Below, piece by piece: positions 48,701 through 60,608 of a DNA stretch of 64,000 nucleotides. The number at the start of each line of letters is the position of its first letter. Within the stretch, counting starts at the first letter, position 1. The stretch comes from Diorhabda sublineata (Eukaryota > Arthropoda > Insecta > Coleoptera > Chrysomelidae), in contig NC_079479.1 of NCBI RefSeq assembly GCF_026230105.1, positions 32,705,385 through 32,769,384 on the forward strand. Direction: 5' to 3'. The notes beneath the pieces are model-generated. The model saw only the letters and a list, made by a program, of their open reading frames with translations, was not told the origin of the DNA and did no database searches. A program made the position numbers and the translations under genes.

Positions 48701-51700
48701 GTTTTTGTAGAGCTTTTTACGAGCTTCATTTTTTGTTTAAACCTTTTTACTCTAAGATCGATGTTTTTGAATATATTTAGTAAAATTGTTATAACTTTGA
48801 GCGAGCTTTTTTATCTTTTATCTTTTCTAATCAAGGTTAAGTTTAATAATTAAACAAACGGAACTACAGCCCAAAAAAGTAGGAATTTCGTCTAAAAATT
48901 CATGACGCCATTCGAGAAACCAATTGTTCTGTGTCTTGTTCATAAAATGCTGCTCGAAGAAGTGAAAAAAAAAGAGAAGAAGAGAACGAGTTGCGGAGTA
49001 GCGCATTACGCAGGCCCAACCGCTACGTTCTGTGAATCACCACGCCTTGTCTCTTCCTTCAAGCTCGAGCCATTCAACTTGTAAAAGTTACGTTACGTCC
49101 GGGTTGACCATTTTCTTATCTACAAGCTAAAGTTAGGTTAGGATAGGTTGTATGGTGGTTATACAAACATTAGAGGCTATTTTATAATTAATAAATTGGT
49201 AATATGTATTTTAATTAATTTATAGATAAGAAAATGGTAAACCAGAATTCAATATTCAGATACTGATATTCCTCGGAAGTATAAAAAGTTTACGGAAGTA
49301 TTTAGTACAACATTTCTGGGAACTTGTATGTAACTCATATTTCTATGTAGAAATTGATGATCGACAATTTTTTTTGAAATTTCGCTAGATAAATCACGCC
49401 TGACCATCCCGAAATTCCAGTTCCTGTGTCCAAAAAATATGTAAACAGACAGGAAAGATTTTTCGATTTCATATCCAGGTTAATTGACTTATGAATGAAA
49501 TCTAGTGGAATGTAAGACATACTAATGATCTCCCTGACGACGTTGAATAAAACTTAGTATAAATTAGACGTAGGTCCAGAAATTTTTTTATTTTTTATAA
49601 ACCAGGAGTATGCCAAAGTATTCGTTTGAATTGAATGCAAAGGACATTGTACGTTGTTGTCTATTCGTTGTACGTCAACGGAATGTAAGATTAGTCGCTG
49701 TCCGAGGCACTACAGTCTTCAGTAGAATCCGTAAACCACAATTTGGAGAGTTCTTCGTCGGAATTTGCTTCCACGCTCCACGCTTCCACACTTATTTTTA
49801 TCGAAATCCATCTTCAACGTCAGAGCCAATGGTAACAGTGACTTTTTTCAAATGCAGTAGTTTTTATGTGAATTGGTATTGTCTCAAAACTAAAAACGTA
49901 TGATGTAGATTCGGGCTCTATTATTTTGAGAACGATGTTGGACAGACCATCTCAGTTACTGACGAGATCTTAGCCAATAAGCGACAAATATCTTAACAGC
50001 CTTGAAAGCAAACAATAACCGTGCCATTGATCAAATTCACCTTCTCTTAGGTACTAAAGTCACTGAATTTCGAATGCGCACTTTTCAAAAAAGCCACACA
50101 TTTGAATGATATAATATACAATGTTTTATATGTGCACAAACAGTTTATTTCCCGATTAAATATCAACACACACAAATGATAATCTAGACCATAGATTCTC
50201 AGACTTTCTTCTTCCTGGACCATTTTCAAATTAATACCGACTTCAATGAACCAAACCCGTCGAGCAATGTGAAGATCTAACAATGGACATTCACTTAAAC
50301 CCCTGGATCTCAGCTTTTGAAACCAATGGTCTAGACTAGATACATTTTTGTACAAAACGCATCGGTTATTTTAAATAAAAACTTATTCCGCGAAGAAATA
50401 TTTTATTTCACGTTGGAGAATGCCCTTTATATCATTTGAAACATATTTTCTTATAATCGAAATCAGAATATTTTGATAATAAAAATGTACAACTCACCCT
50501 GCCATTCCGATCCACGGCATTCACATCACGGAAACCAAATTTCAAATTGTAATCTATGAGTTCTCTTAACCAAGAAATATTCCCGACACGAGCCGCGTTT
50601 AATAAAACTGAAGTTTTTATAGGGCGACACGTCTGAGGTGAACTATCCGAAATATGACAACAAATCTCAGGATAATCATCTTTTATAATGGTTTCGTTGG
50701 TGTGTTTATTTATACGTCGTTCTTTCACAATACCATCATCGTTCTTTTGTCGTTCTGTCTCGTGAAGATTAGAATGATCTGTTAGAAGAAGACGATCTGC
50801 TTCGTGGGTTCTTCGCATTGATGATGAATTCAGCGTTCCACTGAAATAACTATATAAAATATGTATCAAATTTTGAACTACGTTTTTTTTAATATAACTC
50901 CACTATAAACAATTATTTTGTATTCATTATAAGTTTAAAGAGTGAATGAATACGAGGTATGATCAAAATATACGGCGAATTCATTTTTAAAGCTACAAAT
51001 TTTATATCTGGTTTAAAAAAACTGATATAAAATGTCTATAGTACCAATGTAATAGTTTTAAATACTATTTCCAAATAGTATGGGAGGTTTAAAAATAAAA
51101 ATGTATAATTTAAGAAGAAGGAATGATATTTATTCACACAGGGGATTAAAAATTGCTGTTGCAGTTGAATTATTGACTTAAATACTTCTCACAGTTGACA
51201 AAATATGATACTTATAATTCTTTTCATATACAAAGTGAATTTTATTTAGGTATAGGACGAGTTTATTAGAAATCGGAACCAAGAAGCAACAGTTAGATGT
51301 GGACAAACGACATCAGAACCGGTGTGTATAGAAAAGGGGGTACAACAAGGTTTTTTGTCGCCAATACTGTTTAATATGTACTCTGCACACATATTTAACC
51401 AAGCAATTATCATTGCAGACAATCCAGAAGCCCTTCAACGCCTAATCAACAAAGCTGTAGCATGGCCATAACAAGACTTTCAAACCCACAACTCAACACT
51501 AACAAATCTTGGTAGCTGGATAACCACAAATGTAGACCCTGACGTCGAAGTAAAATCACGTATAGAACAAGCTTGATCCATATTCCTAAAGGTGAAAAAC
51601 CTTGAACTTAAACTTAAGATACCGTTTTTTAAAAGCGTACCTGTACTCAGTGGACATTAACATTAAAAGTGGATACCTTGAACAGACTCGAGGATTTCGA

Positions 51701-54700
51701 AAGTGGATCTTCCGTAGACTTGTAAAAATATCGTAGACTCAGCATATACCAAACGATGAAGGGCTTAGACGTATGGGAAAAGGAAGAGACTTACTTACAA
51801 CAATAAAGAGAAGAAAGGCCGCTTATTTGGGCTACATAAACCGTGTGATATACTGAAATTAATAATAGAAGGAAAAATCGAAGGAAAACGTGGACCTGGT
51901 CACAAAAAACATTCACGGATTGGACCGGTATGAACACATCATCTTTAATTCGCACCACTCGGGGATAAGTATGCCGAAATTGTCGCCAGCCATCATTAAA
52001 TGGAGATGGAGTCTGAAGGAGAAGATAAGACGTCACGATTATTATATTCGAAACAGCTTGTGAGGATTTCGTATTGTGATCGAATGATTCAATCATTTAG
52101 CATTAGAAAAATAAAGTTCAGCCTAGTAGAAATACCTCAAATTTCAAGAATTCATACGCAAAACTCAGAGTGTTTGTTTACCAAGATACAATAAAGGAAA
52201 AACAATAGGTTGCAGAAGGTTTTACTGAAAAATATAAAACCAAATCACCAACGATTATAGAAACAATTGAAATAACTAAAGTAACTTCCGAAAAAATTGT
52301 TATTGGAGGAGAACCTGATAATATTTCTGATCTAAACACTATTAAAAACCATTATTTTTCGATGTATAACAAAGTTTATTTGCTATGAATGTAATCTAGA
52401 TAATCAGAGAATAACAAATCCTAAAGAAAACAACATTGATATTGTTCAATTATTATAAATTGTATTAAAGTATCTATTAGTCTTATTTTTCAATACTAAC
52501 CTTCATTCAAATTTTAATTTCAAAGATAGGTACAAAATCCACAATACATTTTTTGCCCGTTACTTGAAATATGTGTGTTGTTTTGACAAAATATTTTAGG
52601 ATCAAGTAGAAACACTTTTCCGACTCAAAAATTGGGTCACCGGTGCACCTCCGTAAGTTTGCTTAAGAAACCGAGAACTTTTTGAAAATTGACGGTTGAA
52701 TTTGTTCCACATAACGTCTCGACCTTTCCCTCTATAGACCGTTCGTATACTGAAATGAGGATTAGTGAAGCGACTTAATGTTTTGTTTTCTGTGCTTTAG
52801 AGAAATGGAGTTCTGCATCTCTGGACAGTATTCAATTATAGAAAAGAATATATAATTAAATATACGCTGATTAAATACGATGTATAATCAAAAAGTACTT
52901 TAAATAATTATTTTCCTGCCTGTCATTCTGCAGCAGCAACATTTAATTAGGAAATGAGGAGCAAAATTTTCTCCGATAAAAAGAAAATTATGTTTGAAAT
53001 TGTATACAATTGAGAGATCATCTTTAAATCAAATTTCATTGCCGATAATCAGCGCCCCCGTAAGGGCTACTGGCGACTGTGTGCAAAAAAGTTTTGGCGC
53101 TCCTTGAGGCATTTTGCATCATGTTTTTTCAATTTTTTTTAAAGTAGGTAGGTGCTATGGTAGTAGAAATATTTTCTGAGACTTTGATGTAGCAAATTTC
53201 TTGTTCATTTACTGATATTGCTAGCCCAGACAATCTTCCTTGAAGCATTGTCGATCTTCAACAATTTTTAGCTTTGAAAAATATCGCAAGAAGCTACAGG
53301 CGATGTCACGTTTAATAAGTCAAATAGAGAGTTTTTTTGATCAATAATTTTTAAGAAAAAACTAATTTTAAAGGCGGGTTTTTGGATAATTAGGGATTTC
53401 AACTCGGTGTTCATAGTCTAACAGTTTTGGTTTTACTTTTCTCCTCACCGTTGGTAACCGTGGAAAGTCTTTCGCTTATACAAAAATTTCTTGAAATGAT
53501 TGCTGGAAGTTATCAACAAATTTTTTTAGGTAGTTGTTCGATGACAATATTTATATGAAATAAAAAGTCATACCAAATAAATTGAAAACGTTCAGACGTT
53601 AAGAAGGAACTCGCTTTATGTTTTGCATCAATGTGAAAGGAATTAATTATCTTCAGCTACTTTTATAAACCTTAATTAAATACAGTTTATGAGGCTTTAT
53701 TGCATCAATTTTCCTGTCTCAGTTAGAGGCTTTAATCTTAACCCAGGGCCTTTTTTCTTACATCCCACCTTTTTGTGGATGACGGAAAAAATTATATAAC
53801 TCTCGCATCAGAATAAAAAAGTTTATTTTAGAATATGACAAGAATTTGCATCAACAATACGTTTTTGAATCCCAACACACTCTCCCATTATATTTCATTT
53901 TCTCAAAATTTCTGCCATAAATGTAAGTATTTCTGTTTTTTTTTGCAATTTTTGTATAGATTGTACAATTGGAACATTTACGAAAAAACGGCAGATGAAA
54001 AATGGGCCACATCCTGGCAATTCCTGATAAAAAAAATATTCGAAAATAAGCACGTTTTGGAGACAATTCCGAAAGAAACGTTCCAAAAAAGACTACTGTA
54101 AAGAATTCAACTTTAAGAGGAGTAATTATCCTTTTTTATTGAAAAAAATTGAAATTTTTCAACGGTTATTTATGTTTTAGACATATATCCCTTGATTGGA
54201 TTGGTCTCATAGCTAATTGAAATTTTAAAAATCTAGCGGCAGTTATAGCTTATGTTAAATGTTTATTTCGAAATTTTGTTTTATACTTTTTCATTATAAA
54301 TGTTCATAATTCATCTAAGTTGTGGTTTTTTAAAAAATAAATACCTTCCAGTAGGATGGATCCTTTTTCTGACACCCGGAGAACCGGTCACAAGAACGGA
54401 AGTACAATTTTTCAAACAAGTTTCGTATCTAGCATAAAATTCTTGTTTGTTTTTTTCACCGACCACATTATGAATTGCCTTACAAGAAGATGTTACTATT
54501 CCATCAGTGTTTTCATAAGATAGAACGTCATGATCCTTTCTGCGAAGAGATTCCGTAGCGCTTTGTGTCCTGGAAAAGGTTGGTTTAACCATTGATGCCG
54601 CGCCAAATGTGACTCGTCGGGTCTGTAAATCATTTGGAATCATAAAAATCTAGTTAAAAAATAGAAATAACTTCATGTTTAGATTTTACGTGGTATCGAA

Positions 54701-55631
54701 ATTCCAAGTAATCCAAGATACTGTTAAGTGCTATATCAATTTTAAAGAACTTTTTCAGTCGGTGTCTTAAATGGTTTGAAATTTGAATTATAAATGAGAT
54801 TGACAGTCTTTGTGTAAACCTAACCTAACCTAACCTAACCTAACTTAACCTAACTTAACCTAACCTAACCTAACACAATAATAATCACATGAGAAACCAC
54901 TAAATTTGAAAAAATGAACTAAAACTAAAGAAAACTATACAATTGGAACGATAGAATAATAACCTCGAAATGCGAGATTATTAAACATTCCGGATTGGTT
55001 GATTTTAAGTGAAAATACTCTATTTTTCAAAATAACAGGGATGAATAGATAAACTAACTATTATTGAGGGGGCAATAATTGCTTAATATTTACTTAACGC
55101 TTCAATTCAATGCAATTTATAATAATTGTCATAATTCCTTGATATACAAGGTGGTTACACAAATAATCACGAATCTATATCACTTGATATCAACAGAAAA
55201 TAAACCGAATTTTTATTTTAATTTTGAAGTATTAAAACACGTCAAATACTTTTCAAATTTAAAACTCACTTTAAATGGATGTGTATTTTTAAGATCTCAA
55301 GTAACAATAAAACTTTTAAATGTTTGAAAATCATTTTTTTACTACCAATTCAAATTGGCAGTGACAGAATTGAATCGCTAGAAAATGATATGACAATTTA
55401 GTAATTCAAAAGAATTTTGTTTAAAGGAGTAAAATCGACCAAACTTACCGATTTGTGATTTGAATTAGTACTGCCATTATCGTTTTTGCTTTTCTTTAAT
55501 GAAGTTGTTTTCGTTATCTTGGAAGTATCAACTTTACGATTATGAGTGACGTTACCTTCAATCTTCACATCAGTCGACTTAAATTGAAGTTCCGAAACTT
55601 TTTTGTGCGCTCCTTTTGACTCTATATCTGT
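42774..55631 (-). CDS. Ankyrin-repeat protein resembling ANKRD33/33B, 5' end not fixed
   Basis: Seven minus-strand exons join in phase: 55631-55449, 54622-54345, 50840-50498, 44968-44839, 44773-44630, 43452-43231 and 43174-42774, giving 566 aa plus an unidentified start. The N-terminal ~220 residues are polar and look disordered. Ankyrin repeats run from about residue 225 to 400, with hallmark wording VNAVDRNGRTLLTWLASRG, GDNEGNTPLHFAVRYERTE, LGFTPLMCAAIDGRSRSA and GADPTLRDFGRN. The tail has a conserved-looking block (LMKQLTAAAFCATSPALPSR) and ends Ser-rich and basic. The repeat spacing and following tail resemble ANKRD33/33B, an adaptor family with no catalytic activity; this naming is tentative. 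Introns are large and hold retroelement remains. The first codon could come from either candidate exon at 60597 or 61948. Confidence 0.78.
46197..46309 (-). other. Splice-flanked acidic terminal exon candidate
   Basis: A CTTTAG acceptor precedes an open 113-nt segment that, entered after one upstream base, encodes a 36-residue acidic end (LQITNLDDENNDEELDDDDK, then EEILLQDVHLYLEIIN) and a TAG stop. Its phase does not fit the ankyrin exon just upstream (phase 0 at 50498), so it is either part of a nested, unrecognised gene, an alternative isoform fed by another exon, or chance. It lies inside the 5.5-kb ankyrin intron 3. Confidence 0.3.
47512..47721 (+). CDS. Candidate single-pass micropeptide (unproven)
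   Basis: A 69-residue open frame has a polar head of about 36 residues (MMSNLKMSTGSRNAGDSM and following) and then one strongly hydrophobic segment of ~28 residues (ISIFLILLFLFLLIILIILL). The layout resembles small transmembrane regulators. However, the hydrophobic part is T-rich DNA ending in TTTTTTTAG, so it may instead be an intron with a polypyrimidine tract: splicing GAA|GTAATC to TTTTTAG|GTCTTAG would make a soluble 40-residue product. No homologue is recognised. It is antisense to the ankyrin gene, in its intron. Confidence 0.2.
   Translation: MMSNLKMSTGSRNAGDSMLFIQTQTILNNFTHQSEVISIFLILLFLFLLIILIILLSMIFSINYCFFRS
49102..49243. mobile_element. Short MITE with GGTTGACCATTTTCTTATCTA inverted ends
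   Basis: The left end GGTTGACCATTTTCTTATCTA matches, inverted, the right end TAGATAAGAAAATGGTAAACC with one mismatch. The element is 142 bp, AT-rich and non-coding, and contains an internal AGTTAGGTTAGG word. It lies in an ankyrin-gene intron. Confidence 0.85.
51256..52010 (+). mobile_element. Non-LTR retrotransposon reverse-transcriptase relic
   Basis: The open frame at 51256-51471 reads FIRNRNQEATVRCG, then GVQQGFLSPILFNMYS, the block preceding the catalytic YADD-type motif (usual form G-V-R-Q-G-C-x-L-S-P-x-L-F-N). Beyond the stop, shifted frames give LEQTRGFRKWIFRRL, KRRKAAYLGYINRV, IIEGKIEGKRGPGHKKHS and near 51960 DKYAEIVA, in the order found at the C-terminus of this retroelement class. 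The catalytic Asp pair is lost. It lies in the ankyrin gene intron between 54345 and 50840, antisense to that gene. Confidence 0.85.
52209..52388 (+). other. Unexplained 60-codon open segment
   Basis: Following an AATAG that could act as an acceptor, 180 bases read without a stop in a protein-like mix (VAEGFTEKYKTKSPTIIETI, ITKVTSEKIVIGGEPDNIS, DLNTIKNHYFSMYNK) and end in TGA. It has no ATG of its own at the start. It follows the retroelement relic at 51256-52010 directly, so it may be a fragment carried with it or a processed gene piece. I do not recognise it. Confidence 0.3.
53835..54101 (+). other. Open frame with Trp-rich C-terminal half (uncertain)
   Basis: An 88-codon frame whose second half reads YNWNIYEKTADEKWATSWQ and continues with FLIKKIFENKHVLETIPKE. 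The middle crosses a T-rich stretch with a possible but very short intron (GTAAGT to TATAG, under 45 bp). The second half has protein-like composition, but no family was recognised. It is antisense to the ankyrin gene, in its intron. Confidence 0.2.
54817..54874. repeat. Interstitial telomere-type (CCTAA)n array
   Basis: About eleven near-perfect AACCT/AACTT units give a (CCTAA)n tract on the + strand, equal to (TTAGG)n on the minus strand, the canonical insect telomere repeat. It lies in the intron between the two most 5' ankyrin exons. Some units carry CTTAA variants, as expected of an old interstitial array. Confidence 0.9.
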
Positions 55632-55904
55632 CTATAAAATTATCATTTATAAATGTGATGAATTTTTTATAATGGTTACTGAGAAAAAACTCTTTGCGTA
55701 AATTGTTTCACGAAAATTTTCAGAAGACCAAAGAGAAAATGATTCTACACCCTTGATTGCAATGTTATGGGTGATGAAAGTATTTTCTAATCCGAAACCG
55801 AAACGAGATCCAGAGTTAATAGTGACTATTACCAAATTCTAGACCAAAAAATTTTGCATCAGTAAGTAGCAAATGATAAAAATCACAGCGAATTGTATTA
55901 GATA

Positions 55905-56345
55905 ATGACATGGACCATTCAACTGTTCTTAGAAAGCTGAAGAAGGAAAATTGGCGTCCCTACAAAGTAAATTTAGTACAGGAACTTATGGAAGATGATT
56001 TTGATAGACGAATTTAATTTTTTATGAAGCTATATATCATGTTAATCGTCAAACTCTTCGTTACTGGGCTACGGAAAATCCACATTGGATGCAAGAGTAC
56101 TGTGATCAATTCCCAGACGAAGTTATTGTTTGGGAGGGAATAATAGATAACTTTTTCGAAGAGAAAGGTTCTCGATATTTAGAATTTCTTTCTTCAAAAC
56201 TTCTTGCTCCCCGAAATGAACCGGTTGGTTCCACACTATGCGGTCTTGGTGCGCAAGTACTTGAACAACGTCTTTCCAAATCGGTGGATAGGTCACCTGA
56301 TTTGACTCCTCTTGATTTCTTTTTATGGAGATACTGTGTCATATT
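55905..56345 (+). pseudogene. Mariner/Tc1-like transposase relic
   Basis: The + strand reads LRKLKKENWRPYKVNLVQEL, then after frameshifts NRQTLRYWATENPHWMQEY, DEVIVWEGIIDNFFEE, LEFLSSKLL and VDRSPDLTPLDFFLW. This is the block order of insect mariner/Tc1-superfamily transposases, ending in the third acidic block. Part of the region between the second and third catalytic positions is missing and a stop interrupts the N-terminal side, so it is dead. Confidence 0.85.
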
Positions 56346-57348
56346 TATCGCCTACTTTTGTGGTTGCTTTTAATTGTTATAATTTCTCAATAATATTTCT
56401 ATTTAAATATCTCAAGTGTGTTTCACAATTCATATGATTTTCAACCCTAAAAAACTCAAGTGGTAAGTAATTTAATGTTGTATTTTGTTTAATTTCAATA
56501 ATTTTGTCCATTCAAATAATCTAAAAATCAAACTTTTTATATTAACCTCTCAAATTAATGCGAAATGTATCAATGTTTGACCTTTATATTATAGCGTCTC
56601 GCAAACACTATAATTAATAATAGGAGGCACTTTTGGCTGTGTATATAACGAAGGAAATGACAATGGAACACGTAAAACGAAATAATAGTATGAAAAAGTG
56701 AAAATGGCTCTTGAAGCGCGTTAAAAGCAGCGCCTGGTACAAGAATCTTGTTGTTAGAAATTCACCTGCATTTTCTTTTTTTTCCAGCATACTCAGAGCT
56801 GGCTTTAAAGTAGAAACGATTTTTGTATAAATGTAAAGGTTAAAAATACAAAATAAACGATAACGAGAAATATAAACTTATAAAGAAACGACGGTCCTGT
56901 AATCTATATTCATGATATTGTCGAAAGATTACTGTTCAATTTTTTCATGACAAAAAATCATTAAATCGTTTTACAAGCACCTATATATAATTGAATATTC
57001 AATTTGATACGATGAACGAATTAGAATCATTTCAATATCCACTTTCACTTATCTAAACAATAACAAAAATTTCTTTTTAATCAATTGTGGAATATCATTT
57101 CGAAAATTGATGTTTTATAAATTTCTTGTTTGTTATTTTTGCGTCAATACAGCCAAATCTGAAGACAGGAAATGATGTAGTTTTGGCTGTAGACGCACTT
57201 GATCTTGTTTAACCTCAAGAAGATACCACACCCTAGTAGTTGACTTTTTCTTTTGTATCAAATAGACTTTCTTCCAGTTTCTCTAACTCCAAAAGTCCAA
57301 AAATGTGGAGTTCCACAGCCACTCAGCAAAACTTTTATCACTGGATGT

Positions 57349-57456
57349 CATTGTGGCGTCTTGAACTTAACTTACTGTTAGTATATCCCACCACGTCATT
57401 GTGAGTCCAATGTGGCATCTCATTGAACTTAACCTACTGTTAGTATATCCCACCAC
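57349..57456. repeat. 62-bp direct tandem duplication
   Basis: TTGAACTTAACTTACTGTTA and the following TATCCCACCAC at 57361-57394 recur with one change at 57423-57456. The preceding words TTGTGGCGTC and ATGTGGCATC also correspond, giving a 62-bp period. Confidence 0.85.
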
Positions 57457-57464
57457 TTTGTTTG

Positions 57465-57560
57465 TGTTTGTTAGCCGAGCGGACTAAGTAGTCAACCTAC
57501 AGATTCGCTAGCCGAGGGCTCAAATCCCGTTCACGCTGTTTTTTTTTGCATTTTTTTTAG
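57465..57560 (+). repeat. tRNA-derived SINE head (Leu/Ser-type)
   Basis: Contains a perfect box A (TAGCCGAGCGG, 57472-57482) and a near-consensus box B (GGCTCAAATCC, 57517-57527), followed by T-rich runs. The TAGCCGAGCGG wording is typical of Leu/Ser tRNAs. No cloverleaf with a paired acceptor stem can be drawn, so this is a SINE promoter or tRNA pseudogene rather than a working tRNA. Confidence 0.55.
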
Positions 57561-57683
57561 AAGTTATCACTGCAAACTTTACTATACTACATGCATCAGT
57601 ATTAAAGTCGATTTATTACCTTGACTTTCCGTTTGTCGTTGCCGTTCGCAGGTGACGTTTACTGTTAGACGTTTGTAGCAAAT

Positions 57684-58157
57684 TTTAGAGCCTATTCATA
57701 AACTTGACGTTGGTGCCGTTAACCTAAAAAAATTATCTTTCTTTTTGACATGTGTACTGCTTTTTCTTTTCGTGATACGTTTGTGTTTTTGTTTGTAATA
57801 CGGTAGTTATGAACGATGTTATGGAAAATAACGAAGAGTTTTTTTATTGGGAGTATTAGAAGGCCTTATAGTGTGTACAATGGAGATAACCAAATTGAAA
57901 AAGAAAAAGAATACGAGAAAGTTCAATGTGAGACAAATAGAGGTCGAAAATCTAGCGCTCCAACGTGTCATACGTCAAAATCACGTGACAAACGCAAACG
58001 GATGTAATTGGTTCTTTTCTATTGCTACGAAATTCGTGACAGACAGGCAGACAGATCAGCAAACGGCAACTATGAATGGTCTTATACGTTTCAATTTTTT
58101 TTTATTTTGTAACAGCAAACGGCAACGGAAAGTCAAGTTTATGAATCGGTCTTTACT
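57684..58157. mobile_element. Degenerate TIR element with AGAGCC/GATTCATAAACTTGAC ends
   Basis: The left end AGAGCCTATTCATAAACTTGACG corresponds, inverted, to the right end GTCAAGTTTATGAATCGGTCTT with a few mismatches. Inside, near 57808, an ATG opens MNDVMENNEEFFYWEY before a stop, and a basic segment follows in another frame. The length is about 470 bp. The class is uncertain; a Harbinger-like origin is only a guess. Confidence 0.6.
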
Positions 58158-58952
58158 TTAGAATTTAACACCTTAAATTTTATTGTGTTGTTCGAGAAGA
58201 ATTTTAGATACGTGCATCATCTGTTGTAGATTTACAAAACTAATGACTAGAACTCGAAAAAAAATTTTATTTTTGACAATAAATTAAAGTAAAAAATGGA
58301 AAATAAATATAAATTGACGGACTTTAAAAGCGTGTTTTTTAGTTTTCTTTAAATTATTATCTAATTTTAGTAGAAAAATGCATAATTATAATCTTAAAGG
58401 CATGCAGTTTATTACATGCAACTTTTATCAATATAATTGTTCTGCAAAAGTATTATATAATATCCAAAATAACATATGACTCTTATATAGAAATATTTAT
58501 GGAGTTACATTTATTACTGTCATGTAAATAAAATATAATTTTCGAAATAATAAATTTCAGAGTCACGTCAAGTTTTCCGAAAGTTGAGTTGTAATCATAT
58601 AATTTTCAGCACGTCGTTAACACGATTAAATTTTATTTAAAGTAAGTGATAAATGTATTAATTGAATATTAAAATAATTTTATAAAATATTTAGAAACAG
58701 ATTATATTTAGAAATAGAAATATGAATTTCAAATTTTACAATTTCAAACATTCGTGCTTTTGGTTCGAATTCTTTTATAGCCTCTTTACAAAACCAACAG
58801 AAATACAAATACATTTAAATCAACAAAAATTTTCTAAATTTGATTTTTTTTCAATTAGAGTAGAAATTGCTTTTACCACTATGGAGAAGTACTACTTTCA
58901 AACTAATCTAATCGTTGCAGTTCTTCGTACAGTCCAACTATCTTTCTAAATC

Positions 58953-59356
58953 ATTGGTTTCCAAAACTTTTTTGATTCATGTACCCTCATATGAAATATA
59001 AGAAATAGGCAGGTAGGTATTTACTTTTCTGGCACTGGCAATTACTAATATCAACTCACTTTTCTTTATGAAATTCCGGAATCAAATTAATTTGGACGTC
59101 TGTACAAGCGTTGCGGACGGGACGGCGGCCGGCGCGGCAATTCGCGACGCCTTGAATTGAATTTGGAATAAGCTAGTTTTCACAAGTTACAGTCGCTGAG
59201 CTTATTCAAATATTATCTGCCTATATTGATAGGAGAAGTCAAGCCAACATTTTAGTTCTTCACTATCAAAATTGTCGACCTGTCGATCGAGATTCGACCC
59301 CCGTCGAATTTCACGTGGACCCCCGGTGGTCCACTTGAACGATTTGGGAATCGCGG
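58953..59356. mobile_element. Degenerate hAT-like non-autonomous element
   Basis: It begins ATTGGTTTCCAAAACTTTTTTGA...GTACCC and ends near GGACCCCCGGTGGTCC...GATTTGGGAATC. The 'TGGTTCCCAAACTTTTTT ... GTACCC' opening with a complementary end is common among hAT non-autonomous repeats. The ends are only partly complementary. A strikingly GC-rich patch (GGACGGCGGCCGGCGCGGC, 59118-59136) lies inside. Confidence 0.45.
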
Positions 59357-60223
59357 AATCGTTTATTTCTTTGGTATTCACTTCATGATCTATCGGAATA
59401 GACAAGTAATTACCACCATTTAGTGATTTTAAACTTCAAGTCTGATTGCCGCAGTTCTTCGAACTATAGAAAATCGTTTTCTTTATCGAAATATGTTGAA
59501 GATTGTTTACTTCGAGTATATAACAACGAACTCTATCTAGTGTTTATTGTTGACAAATTATAAATGCTTCAGAAACGATCAGAATATTCGTGTTGTTTGA
59601 CATTTTATTACAAACCTCAACATTTTGGAATTAATTAAGAAATAAATCTTCGTTTAGACTGGGTTAGATAATTTTTAAAATCAGAAAAGAATAGTAGTAG
59701 GATAAAACCCATTGGAAAAAGAAGATAATATAACAAAAATTATTTACGAGCGATTAGATTTCGAGAAGTGGAAAAGGGTGGGTTTTTCAGAGTAAAAAAC
59801 GGTTTATACCGATTTGGAGTAAAGCTATAAACAGTTTAATAACAAATTTATAGATTATAACTTTTGTATATACACTTTTTTCACATAACTTTTACGAAAT
59901 TCGGTGAAAACTTAACTTTTTATGTCCCGCACACTGTTTTTTTATTCAAAATATTTAGGTTCCACCTTATTTTGAAGTAATATCGAAAAAGTACTCTAAC
60001 TTTCAATTGAAAATTTTCACATCAAAGTATTGACTTTTTAAAAAAAGTCGGTGGATTTTTTATTTGTCGTAATCTCTACTTTCTGATGGTATGAAAAATA
60101 TACATAACTATGGTAAGTTTTCTCAGAACATTGCAAATAAAAAGAAAAAAAGCTCGAATTCGAAAAAACTAGTGCGTGAAGAAACATACTTTAAACAGTA
60201 GTACGTAAAAAATGTATTATTAA

Positions 60224-60297
60224 GGTCTCCGTAGTGTAGCGGCTAGGCAACGAGACTCACAGGCGGCAGGTCCCAGGTTCAAGTCTCGCTGATGCCG
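60224..60297 (+). repeat. tRNA-Val-like sequence (SINE head or pseudogene)
   Basis: CTCCGTAGTGTAGCGG resembles the 5' half of insect tRNA-Val, with box A TAGTGTAGCGG at 60232-60242. A CAC anticodon would fall in ACTCACAGG, and box B is GGTTCAAGTCT at 60276-60286. The acceptor-stem halves do not pair (GGTCTCC against GATGCC), so it is not a functional tRNA. Confidence 0.6.
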
Positions 60298-60596
60298 AAG
60301 GGTTCACACATTTAATAACACAAATTTGTCAGTTCTAATCTTCATTAGAATATTCTAAATATTAATAAAAATATAAAATATTTTATAAGGAAAATTACCA
60401 TTGAACTTATGTATTTCGTGTGTTAAAGTCTTTTTTCGATTCATGTGATTGTCGCATTCGTCAAAAAAAAGCACACTTGTTACGTAATCGACTATTTAAG
60501 TAATCAAAAAATAAAATATGAATGGGGAGAAATCACTAGAAAGATATGGAATCATTGTTCTGCTTTCTAAAATTATCAATAAATTCGATAACTCAC

Positions 60597-60608
60597 CCTA
60601 ATATTCAT
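60597..60608 (-). other. Candidate first coding exon of the ankyrin gene (a)
   Basis: AAAATG in good context encodes MNIR and is cut in phase 0 by a strong GTGAGT donor, compatible with the phase-0 acceptor at 55631. The coding piece is only four codons, so chance is a serious alternative. Confidence 0.2.

Noticed and set aside
49610..50355. Open frames on both strands in the ankyrin intron
   Set aside because: No splice-compatible or recognisable protein; mixed composition suggests an unclassified repeat.
60224..60297. Functional tRNA-Val gene
   Set aside because: Boxes A and B are present, but the acceptor-stem halves cannot pair.
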